From: an uncultured Woeseiaceae bacterium
GTDB lineage: Bacteria; Pseudomonadota; Gammaproteobacteria; Steroidobacterales; Woeseiaceae
Reading direction: 5' to 3'
Length of the DNA: 64,000 nucleotides
Assembly (NCBI GenBank): GCA_945787845.1
Contig: CALZJH010000011.1
Span: 62,001-126,000 of the forward strand
Shown: piece after piece, positions 50,512-59,986 of the stretch
Numbering within the stretch: position 1 is the first letter of the stretch
Layout: each line of letters starts with the position of its first letter
Position numbers and translations under genes: made by a program
The notes under the pieces: model-generated
What the model saw: the letters and a program-made list of their open reading frames with translations, nothing else
Databases searched by the model: none
What the model was told of the DNA's origin: nothing

Positions 50512-53391
50512 CTATTCGAGCGCGAACATCATGCGCACGCCTGCACGTTTCTCGACCAGGACACCGTTTTCAATAACCGGCTCGAACTCCCATTTTTCCA
50601 CGGCCCTCAGCGCCGCACCGTCGAACACGCCTTCAGGATCGGCTTTGCGCACCTCGAGGTCTTTGACCGACCCATCCATCGCGACAGTGAATACGACATC
50701 CACCCAGCCGGACAGGTTACGGCGTTGTGCCGTGCGTGGATATTTCGGCGCGACGTAACGCGTACGTGACAGCGAACTGACAGAAATCGGCGACTGATTG
50801 CGCACCGCTACCGGCGTCGGTTTAGGAGTTGCTTGCTGTGCCACGGGTCGGCTGGCTGTTTCACTCGCACCGGCAGGCTCGCTGCTCGCGACGCCAGGAC
50901 CGGGTTTGGCTGCAGCCGCCTGCTCGGCAGCCGCTTGTTTAGCTGCCGCCTGTTCAGCAGCCGCCTGTTCAGCAGCCGCTTGTTCAGCAGCGGCCTGTTC
51001 GGCTGCCGCTTGTTCAGCCGCGGCCTTGTCGGCCGCCGCCTGGCGATTGGCTGCCTGAATCCGGAGCCGCTCTTCTTCAGCCTGGCGAATCCGGGCGGCG
51101 ATCGCATCGCGCGCTCCGGAGAGGGCAGCTGCGGTTGCGTCAAGTTCGTTGCTGGCAGGGTCGATCTCGCGTGCCTGTCCAAGGAGGTTCGCCGCTGCGT
51201 CCAGGTTACCTGCGTCGATTTCAGTACGTGCCTGCAGGACGACTTTGCTCGCCACGGCGTCGAGGCCCTGGCGCGCGGCCGTATTCGTCGGATCGCTCGC
51301 CAGCAGGAGCTCATAGTAATAGCGGGCGTTATCGTTTGGCGGGCTCAGCAGGTTGCCTTCCTGGAGACGGGCGTTCGCTTTGCCAAGCACGCCGCCGACC
51401 TGTTGCGCGCTGCGCGCACGGTTCAGTTCGGCCCGAACTTCCTCGATTTCCCCGGTGTCGCCGAGGTTAAGGGCAATCGCGGCAGCAAGCGCATTGCCCG
51501 CATCCTCGAATCGCTCGTCCCGGATCGCGGCACGCGCATTGGTCAGGTGACTGCGCAACTGCATCTGCCACAACTGCGCGGACAGGAAAGGCAGGCGGGA
51601 ATTGCTCGGGTCGGCGACCGACACGCGCTGCAATGCAGCGGCCGCATCGTCCACACGAGAGTCGAGCAGCGCGGTTTCGGCCATTTGCAGCGCCTGCTGA
51701 ATCACGGCGTCCAGTTCCGCCACGACCAGCACGTTTGACGGGTCGGCATTGACGGCAGCCGAGTAGAGCTCAATCGCGTTTGATCCTGCGGGGTTGAAGA
51801 TCTGACCCGCATCGCGCGCGAGTCGTGCTTCTTCGACGAGCGCATCGATGTCAGCTGACGATTGACCGGTTTCGATTACGTCGCCACCTGCTTCCGTGGC
51901 GAGCGGGGCGGCATTGTCTGCGACAGGATCGGTCACTATGGCGGCATCGTCCTCCCCGCCCATAAAGAAGAATGCCGCCGTGGCAACGGCAATAACCACG
52001 ACCGCTGCAATACCGATGATCTTCGGGTTCCTGGCAGGAGACCCGCCGGCGCCGCTGGCGGGCATAGCGCTCGGAATGTTCATTGCCGTTTCGTCGGGGG
52101 ATGTCGGCGGCTCGCTGGAGTCTCCCTTCAGCCTCTTGCTGACCGTGCTGAACAGCCCTGTAACGGTCTCGGTAAAGCTCGTGTCGTCGTCGCCAAACGC
52201 GCTTGCCAGCCCCTCGTCGATCGGCGAGTCGATATCCAGGTCACCCAGCGGCGGATCGACCGGTGCCGCCTTTTCAGCCGGGGCTGGTTTCGCGGTTTGT
52301 TGGGGCGCCGAAGCAGCCGCCTTTGAGGCAGCTGGCTTCGCCGGTGCCTTGGCCTTGGGAGCCGGCTTGGGTGCGGGTTTGGCGGCAGGCCTGGGCCGCG
52401 CTTTTGGCGCAGCTTTCTTCAACGGTTTGGCCGGAGCCGAGGAGCCGCCGATCTTGAATGCTGCATCAGGTGCTTCAAGGTGATGTTTGACCGACGCCTC
52501 AACGGCGAGCCTGGCACGGCCCGGCGAAACCGGCTTCAGCAGGAACCGGTATACCTTGCCCCGGTTGATAAGGTCCATGAGCATCTCGCCATCGTCGCGG
52601 CGTCCGGCAACGATCGAGACGAGGCGCGGCGAGCCTTTGCGCAGATGGAGCGTAAGTTGCTCAACTTTTTGGCCTACCATCGCGGCATCGACAACCGCAA
52701 CACCGACCTTATGCTGCCGAATAGTGTCTTCGGCCTGGGCCAGCGTATTCGCGTAATGCACCTCGTGCATGCCGCGCGACGATTCGATAATGGTCGTCAG
52801 GAATTCCTGGTCCTTGGTCAGGACGAGTACGTCCACGGATTGCGAACCTACAGCCGCTGCGGCGGAGACTTTTTCGGGATTCAGTGCGGGCATGCGGCCG
52901 GTTCCACCGCTGATGATCGTCGAGCCGTTTTCCGAGGTCTCCATCACGATGTGTTCGGAAGGCTCATCCGGATGAGCCGCCGTATCGTTCGCGGACTCCG
53001 CGAGGGCCATCAGGCGCATCTGGCGAGTGGCGCTATCGACGAGCTTCAGCAGGGAGTCGCTCGTGACACTGCCGCGCACGATCTGGAAAACCGCTTCGTC
53101 ACCGACCAGCGCTTCGAGTCCGTCATCCCCGCTGCCGGCCAGGAGTATGCCGACGGTGTCGGGCGAACGCTTCTTCGCTTCGCGCAGGGCCTCGAGACCG
53201 CTCATGCCCGGCAGTTGCTGGGCAGTGATAATAACGTTGATTGGCGTTTCGACGAGTGTGTTGAGGGCTTCACTGCCGCTGGTAGCGCAGTGCACCGTAT
53301 AACGATCACTAAACCCGGAACTCAGCGAGTCCAGGGTGCTTTGCTCGCTATGCAATAGCAGTACCTGTGTCTTGTATTGGTCGAACGCCAC
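50512..53391 (-). CDS. Receiver-receiver-transmembrane-TPR-TonB fusion protein
   Basis: A 959-residue protein of unusual layout. Residues 1-125 form a receiver-like domain with Ala57 where the phosphoacceptor Asp should be; 185-305 form a second receiver with Asp235 and Lys286 kept. Then come a Pro/Ala/Lys-rich linker (318-380), one membrane helix (456-477), TPR-like helices (about 515-760), an AAAEQ repeat (786-828) and a TonB C-terminal domain (880-959: APKYPRTAQRRNLSGWVDVV). The first 455 residues would be cytoplasmic and the rest periplasmic. No exbB/exbD lies nearby. Function is unknown; it could tie an inner signal to envelope transport or assembly. Confidence 0.88.
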   Translation of the reverse strand: MAFDQYKTQVLLLHSEQSTLDSLSSGFSDRYTVHCATSGSEALNTLVETPINVIITAQQLPGMSGLEALREAKKRSPDTVGILLAGSGDDGLEALVGDEAVFQIVRGSVTSDSLLKLVDSATRQMRLMALAESANDTAAHPDEPSEHIVMETSENGSTIISGGTGRMPALNPEKVSAAAAVGSQSVDVLVLTKDQEFLTTIIESSRGMHEVHYANTLAQAEDTIRQHKVGVAVVDAAMVGQKVEQLTLHLRKGSPRLVSIVAGRRDDGEMLMDLINRGKVYRFLLKPVSPGRARLAVEASVKHHLEAPDAAFKIGGSSAPAKPLKKAAPKARPRPAAKPAPKPAPKAKAPAKPAASKAAASAPQQTAKPAPAEKAAPVDPPLGDLDIDSPIDEGLASAFGDDDTSFTETVTGLFSTVSKRLKGDSSEPPTSPDETAMNIPSAMPASGAGGSPARNPKIIGIAAVVVIAVATAAFFFMGGEDDAAIVTDPVADNAAPLATEAGGDVIETGQSSADIDALVEEARLARDAGQIFNPAGSNAIELYSAAVNADPSNVLVVAELDAVIQQALQMAETALLDSRVDDAAAALQRVSVADPSNSRLPFLSAQLWQMQLRSHLTNARAAIRDERFEDAGNALAAAIALNLGDTGEIEEVRAELNRARSAQQVGGVLGKANARLQEGNLLSPPNDNARYYYELLLASDPTNTAARQGLDAVASKVVLQARTEIDAGNLDAAANLLGQAREIDPASNELDATAAALSGARDAIAARIRQAEEERLRIQAANRQAAADKAAAEQAAAEQAAAEQAAAEQAAAEQAAAKQAAAEQAAAAKPGPGVASSEPAGASETASRPVAQQATPKPTPVAVRNQSPISVSSLSRTRYVAPKYPRTAQRRNLSGWVDVVFTVAMDGSVKDLEVRKADPEGVFDGAALRAVEKWEFEPVIENGVLVEKRAGVRMMFALE
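50908..51036 (-). repeat. AAAEQ pentapeptide-coding tandem repeat
   Basis: About eight imperfect 15-base units on the minus strand encode AAAEQ, with AAADK at the start and AAAKQ once near the end. They should form a long helix or coiled coil in the periplasmic spacer before the TonB domain. Such repeats change copy number readily. Confidence 0.8.
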
Positions 53392-53582
53392 TTCTACTCC
53401 TCCAATGCCTTATGTCTAATTGCCTGCGCAGTCCTTGCGTCTAAGGAGTATATCCACAGGGGTCTCTGGAATTGTCGCGACACGGCGACCGAGTTCTGAA
53501 TCTGTGACATGGCGCACAGTGAAAATGCAGCTCGCGTCACGTTTGGGCTCCGCGAGCCGGCGCCGAACGCGCACTGCCCGGA

Positions 53583-55496
53583 TCAGGCGTGGTTGTCGAC
53601 CTCGGTCGTGAGGGCGGCGATGGCCTCATCCAGCGGCAGGACCTGCTGTTTTTTCGAGCCGAGCCGGCGCACGGCGACGGTCCGATTTTCCAGCTCACGC
53701 TGACCCACGGCAAACAGCGCGGGGACCTTGGCGACGCTGTGCTCGCGTACCTTGTAGGCGATTTTCTCATTGCGTAAATCGCAGTCGGCACGCAGGCCGG
53801 CGGCGCGCAGTGCAGTCACGATCTCCGTCGCGTACTCGTCCGCATCGGATGTGATCGTCAACACTTCGACCTGGCGCGGTGCGAGCCACAGCGGCAGGTT
53901 GCCGGCATGGTGCTCGATCAGGATACCCATGAAGCGCTCGAGCGAGCCGAAGATTGCGCGGTGCAACATGACAGGTACATGCTTGTTGCCGTCTTCGCCG
54001 ATGTACGAGGCGCCGAGCCGGCCCGGCATGTTCAGATCGACCTGCAGCGTACCGCATTGCCAGTCCCGGCCGATGGCATCCCGCAGGACGAACTCGAGCT
54101 TGGGACCGTAGAAGGCACCCTCACCCGGGTTATGTGTGTACTCCAGACCACCGACCTCAAGTGCCTTGAGCAGTGCCTGCTCGGCCTGGTCCCAGATGGC
54201 ATCTTCGCCGACCCTGACTTCCGGTCGATCAGCGAATTTGATACGTACGTCCTCAAATCCAAAACCGCGGTAGATTTCGAGAATGAGTTTGCAAACGTCG
54301 ATCGACTCATCAGTGATCTGTTCAGGCGTGCAGAAGATGTGAGCATCGTCCTGAGTGAATGCACGCACGCGCATCATGCCGTGCAGCGCGCCCGATGGTT
54401 CGTACCGATGGCACTTGCCGAACTCGGCAAGACGTACCGGCAAGTCGCGGTAGCTCGTGATGCCCTGCTTGAAGACCTGCACGTGGCCCGGGCAATTCAT
54501 TGGCTTGACGGCGTAAACGCGACCGTCGACAGTCTCGGACGTGAACATGTTGTCGCCGAAGGCCGCGTTGTGGCCTGACTTCTCCCACAAGGCTTTCGCC
54601 ATGATCTCGGGAGTATTGATCTCCCGGTAACCGGCTTCGTTTTGTTTTTGCCGCATGTACCCGATGAGCGACTGGAACACGGCCCAGCCGTTCGGGTGCC
54701 AGAACACGGCGCCCGGCGCCTCTTCCTGGAAATGGAAGAGGTCCATGACACGTCCCAGGCGACGATGATCCCGTTTCTCGGCCTCTTCAAGCATGTGCAG
54801 GTACTTGCGCAACGCCTTGTCATTCGACCAGGCGGTGCCATAAATGCGCTGCAACATTTCGTTGTTCGAGTCGCCACGCCAGTAAGCGCCCGACACATGG
54901 GTCAGTTTGAAGGCCTTGCCCAGCTTGCCGGTCGACGGTAGGTGGGGACCCCGACACAGGTCGATGAACTCGCCCTGGCGGTACAGCGTGAGGTCTTCCT
55001 CCGACGGAATGCTTTCGATGATCTCGGCCTTGTACTCTTCGCCGATGCTCCGGAAGAAGGCGGCCGCCTTGTCGCGTTCCCAAACCTCGCGCTCGATGCT
55101 CTCGTCGCGATCGACGATCTCTTTCATGCGCTTTTCGATGGTCTCGAGGTCGGCCTCGGTAAAGGGCTCTTCACGCGAGAAGTCGTAGTAGAAACCGTGT
55201 TCGATGGCCGGGCCAATCGTCACCTGGGTCTCGGGCCACAGCTCCTTGACCGCTTCGGCGAGCACGTGGGCCGCGTCATGCCGGAGCAGTTCGATGCCAA
55301 CGTCCGAGTCGCGCGTAACGATTTCAACGGCCGCATCGCTGTCGATTTGCCGCGTGAGGTCCCAGAGGTCCCCGTTAACGCGAACCGCAACAGCGGCACG
55401 GGCCAGGCCTTCGCCAATGCTGGCTGCGATTTCGGCACCACTGGTGGCGTTGTCGAATTGACGGTCGGAGCCGTCAGGCAAGGAGATTGTCGGCAT
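53583..55496 (-). CDS. thrS: Threonyl-tRNA synthetase
   Basis: Charges tRNA-Thr. The 637-residue class II synthetase has an N-terminal TGS domain ([20 protein letters not shown]), the editing domain with [11 protein letters not shown] and the CRGPHL region, the catalytic core with MNCPGH and [20 protein letters not shown], and a C-terminal anticodon domain ([15 protein letters not shown]). The ATG at 55496 gives the standard N-terminus; the open frame extends to 55637 but overlaps the divergent glnS. The usual downstream infC gene is missing: a large TonB-domain gene follows instead. Confidence 0.97.
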   Translation of the reverse strand: MPTISLPDGSDRQFDNATSGAEIAASIGEGLARAAVAVRVNGDLWDLTRQIDSDAAVEIVTRDSDVGIELLRHDAAHVLAEAVKELWPETQVTIGPAIEHGFYYDFSREEPFTEADLETIEKRMKEIVDRDESIEREVWERDKAAAFFRSIGEEYKAEIIESIPSEEDLTLYRQGEFIDLCRGPHLPSTGKLGKAFKLTHVSGAYWRGDSNNEMLQRIYGTAWSNDKALRKYLHMLEEAEKRDHRRLGRVMDLFHFQEEAPGAVFWHPNGWAVFQSLIGYMRQKQNEAGYREINTPEIMAKALWEKSGHNAAFGDNMFTSETVDGRVYAVKPMNCPGHVQVFKQGITSYRDLPVRLAEFGKCHRYEPSGALHGMMRVRAFTQDDAHIFCTPEQITDESIDVCKLILEIYRGFGFEDVRIKFADRPEVRVGEDAIWDQAEQALLKALEVGGLEYTHNPGEGAFYGPKLEFVLRDAIGRDWQCGTLQVDLNMPGRLGASYIGEDGNKHVPVMLHRAIFGSLERFMGILIEHHAGNLPLWLAPRQVEVLTITSDADEYATEIVTALRAAGLRADCDLRNEKIAYKVREHSVAKVPALFAVGQRELENRTVAVRRLGSKKQQVLPLDEAIAALTTEVDNHA

Positions 55497-55596
55497 TTCC
55501 GGAACTTCATGTCGGTGTATCGAGAAGCGCGCAATTGTACGCGGAACCCCGCGTGAACAGTACCCCTCTGCGCCGGATCGCGTACAATCCGGGCCC

Positions 55597-57282
55597 ATGA
55601 ACGACAGCGAACCGCGGGATTTTATCCGCAAGATCATCTACGACGACCTCGAGTCGGGCAAGCATACCCAGATCGTGACCCGGTTTCCGCCCGAGCCGAA
55701 CGGCTACCTGCATATCGGGCACGTCATGTCGATCTGTCTCAATTTCGGCGTTGCCGCTGAAACGGGCGGGCGGACCTATCTGCGACTCGACGACACGAAC
55801 CCCGGCAAGGAGAGTCCCGAGTACGTCGAAGCGATCAAGGAGAACGTGCGCTGGCTCGGCTTTGACTGGGACGATCGGCTGACACATGCCTCCGACTATT
55901 TCGACAGGCTTTACGAGTCTGCCGTCGCGCTGATAGAAAAGGGCGCGGCCTATGTCGACAGCCTGAGCGCCGAGGAGATCCGCGAGCACCGTGGAACGCT
56001 GACCGAGCCGGGGACAGACAGCCCCTACCGGGACCGCAGCGTCGAGGAGAACCTCGACCTGTTCCGGCGCATGCGCGCCGGCGAGTTCGCGGACGGCGAG
56101 CATGTGTTGCGGGCGCGGATCGATATGGCGTCACCGAACATGAACATGCGCGACCCGGCCATCTACCGCATCCGTCACATTCCTCACCAGAATGCCGGTG
56201 ACAAGTGGTGCATCTATCCCATGTACGACTTCGCGCATGGTTTGTCGGACGCCTACGAGGGCATTACGCATTCGCTGTGCACGCTGGAGTTCGAAGACCA
56301 CCGGCCGTTATACGACTGGTTCCTGGACCAGTTGCTGCCTGAGCATCGGCCGCGGCAGATCGAGTTCTCACGCCTGAACATCGCGTACGCCATTACGAGC
56401 AAGCGCAAACTGAGCGCGCTCGTCGAAGAAGGCATCGTGTCCGGCTGGGACGATCCGCGCATGCCGACGATTGCCGGTATGCGGCGTCGCGGCTATCCGC
56501 CCGAGGCGCTGCGGGAATTCGTCAAGCGGGCGGGCGTGACCAAGAAAGACAAGCTGATCGAGATGGGCGCACTTGAAACCTGTGTGCGCGATACGCTGGG
56601 CGATACAGCCCCGCGCCGCATGGCCGTGCTGCGTCCGCTCAAGGTGGTGCTGACGAATTATCCTGAAGACCAGGTCGAATACATGGAGGCGATGAATCAC
56701 CCGGGCAATCCCGACTTCGGAACACGTGAACTGCCGTTCTCGCGCGAACTCTGGATCGAGCGGGATGATTTCATGGAGGAAGCGCCGCGGAAGTTCTTCC
56801 GACTCAAACCGGGCGGCGAAGTGCGACTGCGTTTCGGCTATATCATTCGTTGCGACGAGGTGATCAAGAACGATGCAGGTGAGGTCGTCGAGCTGCGCTG
56901 CAGCTACGACCCTGATACGCGCAGCGGCACGGGGACGTCGGATCGCAAGGTCAAGGGGACGATTCACTGGGTGTCCTGCCAGCACGCGCTTGACGCGTCG
57001 GTGCGACTCTACGATCGCTTGTTCAATGATGCCAACCCCAACGCAGCCGATGATTTTCACAGCGTGCTTAACGACAAGTCGCTCGAGATTGTCGCGGCGA
57101 AGCTGGAGCAATCCCTGGCCGAGGCCGAAGGGGCGGTGCAGTTTGAGCGCCTCGGCTATTTCCGTACGGACCCGCAGGACTCAAGCGCAGAGGCACCAGT
57201 GTTCAACCGTATCGTCACGCTTCGCGACTCCTGGGCCAAGCTGGAAAAGCAGGCGCTGCAGGGGCAGTCTCAGCTTACGTAG
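55597..57282 (+). CDS. glnS: Glutaminyl-tRNA synthetase
   Basis: Charges tRNA-Gln directly, which fits a gammaproteobacterium. The 561-residue class I enzyme starts with the family N-terminus [16 protein letters not shown], the HIGH motif in [20 protein letters not shown], the KMSKS-like ITSKRKL near residue 268 and the beta-barrel anticodon domain. It diverges from thrS with 100 bases between starts. A TACAAT hexamer lies 8 bases before the ATG and there is no ribosome site, which suggests a leaderless message. Its last 13 bases overlap the SAM hydrolase gene on the other strand. Confidence 0.97.
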   Translation: MNDSEPRDFIRKIIYDDLESGKHTQIVTRFPPEPNGYLHIGHVMSICLNFGVAAETGGRTYLRLDDTNPGKESPEYVEAIKENVRWLGFDWDDRLTHASDYFDRLYESAVALIEKGAAYVDSLSAEEIREHRGTLTEPGTDSPYRDRSVEENLDLFRRMRAGEFADGEHVLRARIDMASPNMNMRDPAIYRIRHIPHQNAGDKWCIYPMYDFAHGLSDAYEGITHSLCTLEFEDHRPLYDWFLDQLLPEHRPRQIEFSRLNIAYAITSKRKLSALVEEGIVSGWDDPRMPTIAGMRRRGYPPEALREFVKRAGVTKKDKLIEMGALETCVRDTLGDTAPRRMAVLRPLKVVLTNYPEDQVEYMEAMNHPGNPDFGTRELPFSRELWIERDDFMEEAPRKFFRLKPGGEVRLRFGYIIRCDEVIKNDAGEVVELRCSYDPDTRSGTGTSDRKVKGTIHWVSCQHALDASVRLYDRLFNDANPNAADDFHSVLNDKSLEIVAAKLEQSLAEAEGAVQFERLGYFRTDPQDSSAEAPVFNRIVTLRDSWAKLEKQALQGQSQLT

Positions 57283-58073
57283 CCGTCACGCATAATCAGC
57301 GGCGCGCCGCGTGCCGAGCCTAGCCCGTCGGCTGCGCTGCCTTCGGCGCGGGCGATCTCGATAACGCCAAATGAATTGATGAGCGCCAGGTAGTCGCCGG
57401 GTTTTGCGCGGCCATAGGTTGTCTGCATGGCGATCTGGTGGCCGGCAATGTCGGCTACGGGCTCGCTAAAGTGCTCGACCAGCTTTGCATCGATATTGCT
57501 GATCAGGTTGCCGAAAGTGTCGATCGTCACGATTACGCCCGCGACTTTTCCCGCGGCCGCCTCCGGTTCGTCGATCCAGCCCGGCGTCCACTCGCTGGTC
57601 GGAGTGGCGATGTCGCTGACTGAAACACGGCCCGCGGCGAGTTCCGCTGCGACCGGGGCAAATATGTCGCGTCCATGAAACGTCGCGCTGAGTGCCGGCA
57701 GCTTCAGGGGCTCGAGTTTTTCCATGTCCAGCTTGTAGACACGGGGCTCGGCACAGTTTTCGAGGAGCTGAGCCAGCAAGCCGTTGTCGGGTGCCATGAA
57801 TACGTGGCCGTCGCATTCGGCGACGAGGATGTCGCGTTCTGTGCCAACACCGGGATCGACAATCGCGAGGTGCACCGAGCCGGCAGGAAACCACTGATAG
57901 GAGCGGCTAACCCAGAAACCCGCCTCGGGGGGCCACTGCGCCGGAATGTCATGCGCGAGATCGATGACCCTCGCGCTGGGAAGGCGGCTCAGGATGACGC
58001 CCTTCATAACGGCAGCGAACGGCCCTTTATGGCCGAAGTCGGTGGTAATCGTGATGACGCCCGATGCTCGCAT
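57270..58073 (-). CDS. SAM hydroxide adenosyltransferase (DUF62 family)
   Basis: A 267-residue protein of the S-adenosyl-L-methionine hydrolase (adenosine-forming) family, formerly DUF62. It has the N-terminal [50 protein letters not shown] and the APDNGLL strand of the trimer interface. Members cleave SAM to adenosine and methionine; the in vivo purpose is unclear. It follows the queuosine transporter gene by 12 bases on the same strand, so the two may be co-transcribed. Confidence 0.9.
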   Translation of the reverse strand: MRASGVITITTDFGHKGPFAAVMKGVILSRLPSARVIDLAHDIPAQWPPEAGFWVSRSYQWFPAGSVHLAIVDPGVGTERDILVAECDGHVFMAPDNGLLAQLLENCAEPRVYKLDMEKLEPLKLPALSATFHGRDIFAPVAAELAAGRVSVSDIATPTSEWTPGWIDEPEAAAGKVAGVIVTIDTFGNLISNIDAKLVEHFSEPVADIAGHQIAMQTTYGRAKPGDYLALINSFGVIEIARAEGSAADGLGSARGAPLIMRDGYVS

Positions 58074-58085
58074 ACGCCCAGTCTA

Positions 58086-58832
58086 TCAGGCGGCTTCGTG
58101 GACTGCGTGCCTCCGAAAACTGCGGCGCGCCCAATAAAGGAACACGGTATCGATGGCGGCAATTACGACCTTGAACAGGTACTTCGCCGCGCCGAGAGCC
58201 AGTGCTGTCTTGAGGTCGACGATGCCCCACCAGGCGACCAGCGAGTAGATCGTCGTATCGACAACCTGCGAGGCGAGGGTCGAGCCGTTATTGCGCAACC
58301 AGAGCCAGCGCTCACCGGTGAGCGACTTGATCTTGTGAAACGCCCAGACGTCGAAATGCTGGCTGACGTAGTAGGCAAGCAGCGATCCGAAGATGAAGCG
58401 CGGCGTGAAATTGACGATTGTCGCGAACGCATTGTGAACCGACGCCGAAAACTCGGCTGTCCCAGGCTGACTGCTGGGCAGGTAGAGCAAGGCCAGGCTC
58501 AACATGATGAGCACAATGACGCTGACGGCGAAACCCATGCGTACCGCCTTGTTGGCCGCTGCCTTGCCGTAGTTTTCGCTCAGCACGTCGGTCGCGAAGA
58601 AAATACTCGAATAGAAGATAACGCCGAGGCTGGTTTGCAGACCGAAGATCATGGTCAGTTTCGGCCCCTGCAGGTTGGCAAGGATAATCGCGACCGCTAT
58701 TGCCACCTGCAGGCCGGCCTTGCCGAACAGGCGATACAGGACCAGCGTGCAGCCGAGATCCACGAACAAGGTCGTGAACCAGAGCAACTCCTGGTTGGCG
58801 GCGAAGAACTCTACAACAGGCTGTGGGAACAT
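58086..58832 (-). CDS. Queuosine precursor transporter (YhhQ/VUT family)
   Basis: A 248-residue, six-helix membrane protein of the VUT/YhhQ family that imports preQ0 or preQ1. Key stretches are the family block GVIFYSSIFFATDVLSENYGKAAANKAVRMGF, of which the core is FYSSIFFATDVLSENYGK, then FIFGSLLAYYVSQHFDVWAF and LASQVVDTTIYSLVAW. With QueF elsewhere in this window it suggests both making and salvaging queuosine. It sits upstream of the SAM hydrolase gene. Confidence 0.9.
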   Translation of the reverse strand: MFPQPVVEFFAANQELLWFTTLFVDLGCTLVLYRLFGKAGLQVAIAVAIILANLQGPKLTMIFGLQTSLGVIFYSSIFFATDVLSENYGKAAANKAVRMGFAVSVIVLIMLSLALLYLPSSQPGTAEFSASVHNAFATIVNFTPRFIFGSLLAYYVSQHFDVWAFHKIKSLTGERWLWLRNNGSTLASQVVDTTIYSLVAWWGIVDLKTALALGAAKYLFKVVIAAIDTVFLYWARRSFRRHAVHEAA

Positions 58833-58841
58833 GGTCCCGGA

Positions 58842-59978
58842 CTAGGTGCCCGGTGAAGATGCCAGCTGGTCCAGGTGCCAGTCGGCGTTGCCGAACAGCT
58901 GCCCGATGGTTGTCAGGCGCTTGAAGTAGTGGGCAACGTCCAGCTCCCAGGTAACCCCCATGCCGCCATGAATCTGTACGGCTTCTTCACCGACCAGGCG
59001 GCCCTTGGTGCCCACGAGGTACTTGATCGAGCTCACGGCCCGCTTGCTGTCATCGCCATCGGCCGCGCGCGTCATCACGGACCAGACGAGGAGCGACTGC
59101 GCCTCCTCGCAGGCCATGAGCATGTCCACCATACGGTGCTGCAATGCCTGGAATGTGCCGATCGGTACGCCAAACTGCTTGCGATTTTTTGAATACTCTA
59201 CCGTTTTGTCTGTCAGGACCTGCATGATGCCGACAGCCTCGGCGCTGACGGCCAGCGTTGCATCGTCGATCGTCGCATCGAGCGCCGGGTATCCCTCGCC
59301 GGGTTCACCCAGAACGCGCCCGTCGTCTACCCGTACGTTGTCCAGTGCAACTTCCGCAGCCTGCAGGCCGTCGACCGTGGCGTAGGCGTTGCGCGAGACG
59401 CCCCTGGTATTTGCGTCGACGGCAAACAACGTGATGCCGTCGCGATCGGCAGCACCGCCCGCCGTGCGGGCGGGCACTATCAGCAGCTCGGCCGTCCCGC
59501 CGTTGAGGACCAGGCCTTTCTTACCGTTCAGGATCCACGCGTCGCCATCCCGGGTCGCGGTTGTCGTGACATTGGCGAGGTCGTAACGCGCCTGCGGTTC
59601 ATTGAACGCCAGTGTTGCCTGCAGCTCGCCCGCAATAACGGGCTGGAGCCACTCGTCTTTCTGTTCGGCGCTGGCGGTGCGCTTGAGAATGCCGCCGGCG
59701 AGGATGATGTTCGCAAGATAGGGCTCGACCACGAGGCCGCGCGCCAGGCTTTGCATCAGGACCATCGTGTCGGGCGGTCCGCCACCGAAGCCGCCGTCTT
59801 CCTCTGCGAACGGCACGGCGGTCCAGCCGAGTTCGGCAAACATGGACCACACGGCGTCGCTGTAGCCTTTGTCGCTGCCGGCATAGGATTGCCGTGTATC
59901 AAAGTCGTATTCGTTGTCGATGAACTTGCCAACGCTGTCGGCGAGCATCGTCTGTATTTCATTCAGCGAAAAGTCCAT
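58842..59978 (-). CDS. Acyl-CoA dehydrogenase, small-subunit type (pimeloyl-CoA dehydrogenase-like)
   Basis: A 378-residue FAD enzyme of the acyl-CoA dehydrogenase family that resembles the small subunit of two-part pimeloyl-CoA-type dehydrogenases (MDFSLNEIQTMLADSVGKFI, QSLARGLVVEPYLANIILAG). Its VQIHGGMGVTWELDVAHYFKR end region is the conserved FAD/acyl loop. It lies 8 bases after the large subunit gene, so the pair probably forms an alpha-beta heteromer, in which usually one subunit holds the catalytic Glu. The substrate cannot be told. Confidence 0.85.
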   Translation of the reverse strand: MDFSLNEIQTMLADSVGKFIDNEYDFDTRQSYAGSDKGYSDAVWSMFAELGWTAVPFAEEDGGFGGGPPDTMVLMQSLARGLVVEPYLANIILAGGILKRTASAEQKDEWLQPVIAGELQATLAFNEPQARYDLANVTTTATRDGDAWILNGKKGLVLNGGTAELLIVPARTAGGAADRDGITLFAVDANTRGVSRNAYATVDGLQAAEVALDNVRVDDGRVLGEPGEGYPALDATIDDATLAVSAEAVGIMQVLTDKTVEYSKNRKQFGVPIGTFQALQHRMVDMLMACEEAQSLLVWSVMTRAADGDDSKRAVSSIKYLVGTKGRLVGEEAVQIHGGMGVTWELDVAHYFKRLTTIGQLFGNADWHLDQLASSPGT

Positions 59979-59986
59979 GGGTAAAC

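Noticed and set aside
50908..51036. CRISPR-like array
   Set aside because: The periodicity is 15 bases, without spacers, and it is in frame within a coding region.
53392..53582. Small gene between thrS and the TonB-domain gene
   Set aside because: Frames here lack ribosome sites and any family-like sequence; the stretch seems to hold only the promoter of the TonB-domain gene.
55497..55596. T-box or operator hairpins controlling thrS
   Set aside because: The 100-base divergent gap has no T-box sequence or obvious tRNA-like operator.
57675..58856. 393-codon plus-strand open frame
   Set aside because: It lies opposite the SAM hydrolase and queuosine transporter genes, and the composition (Arg, Gly, Asp rich) is that of a shadow frame.
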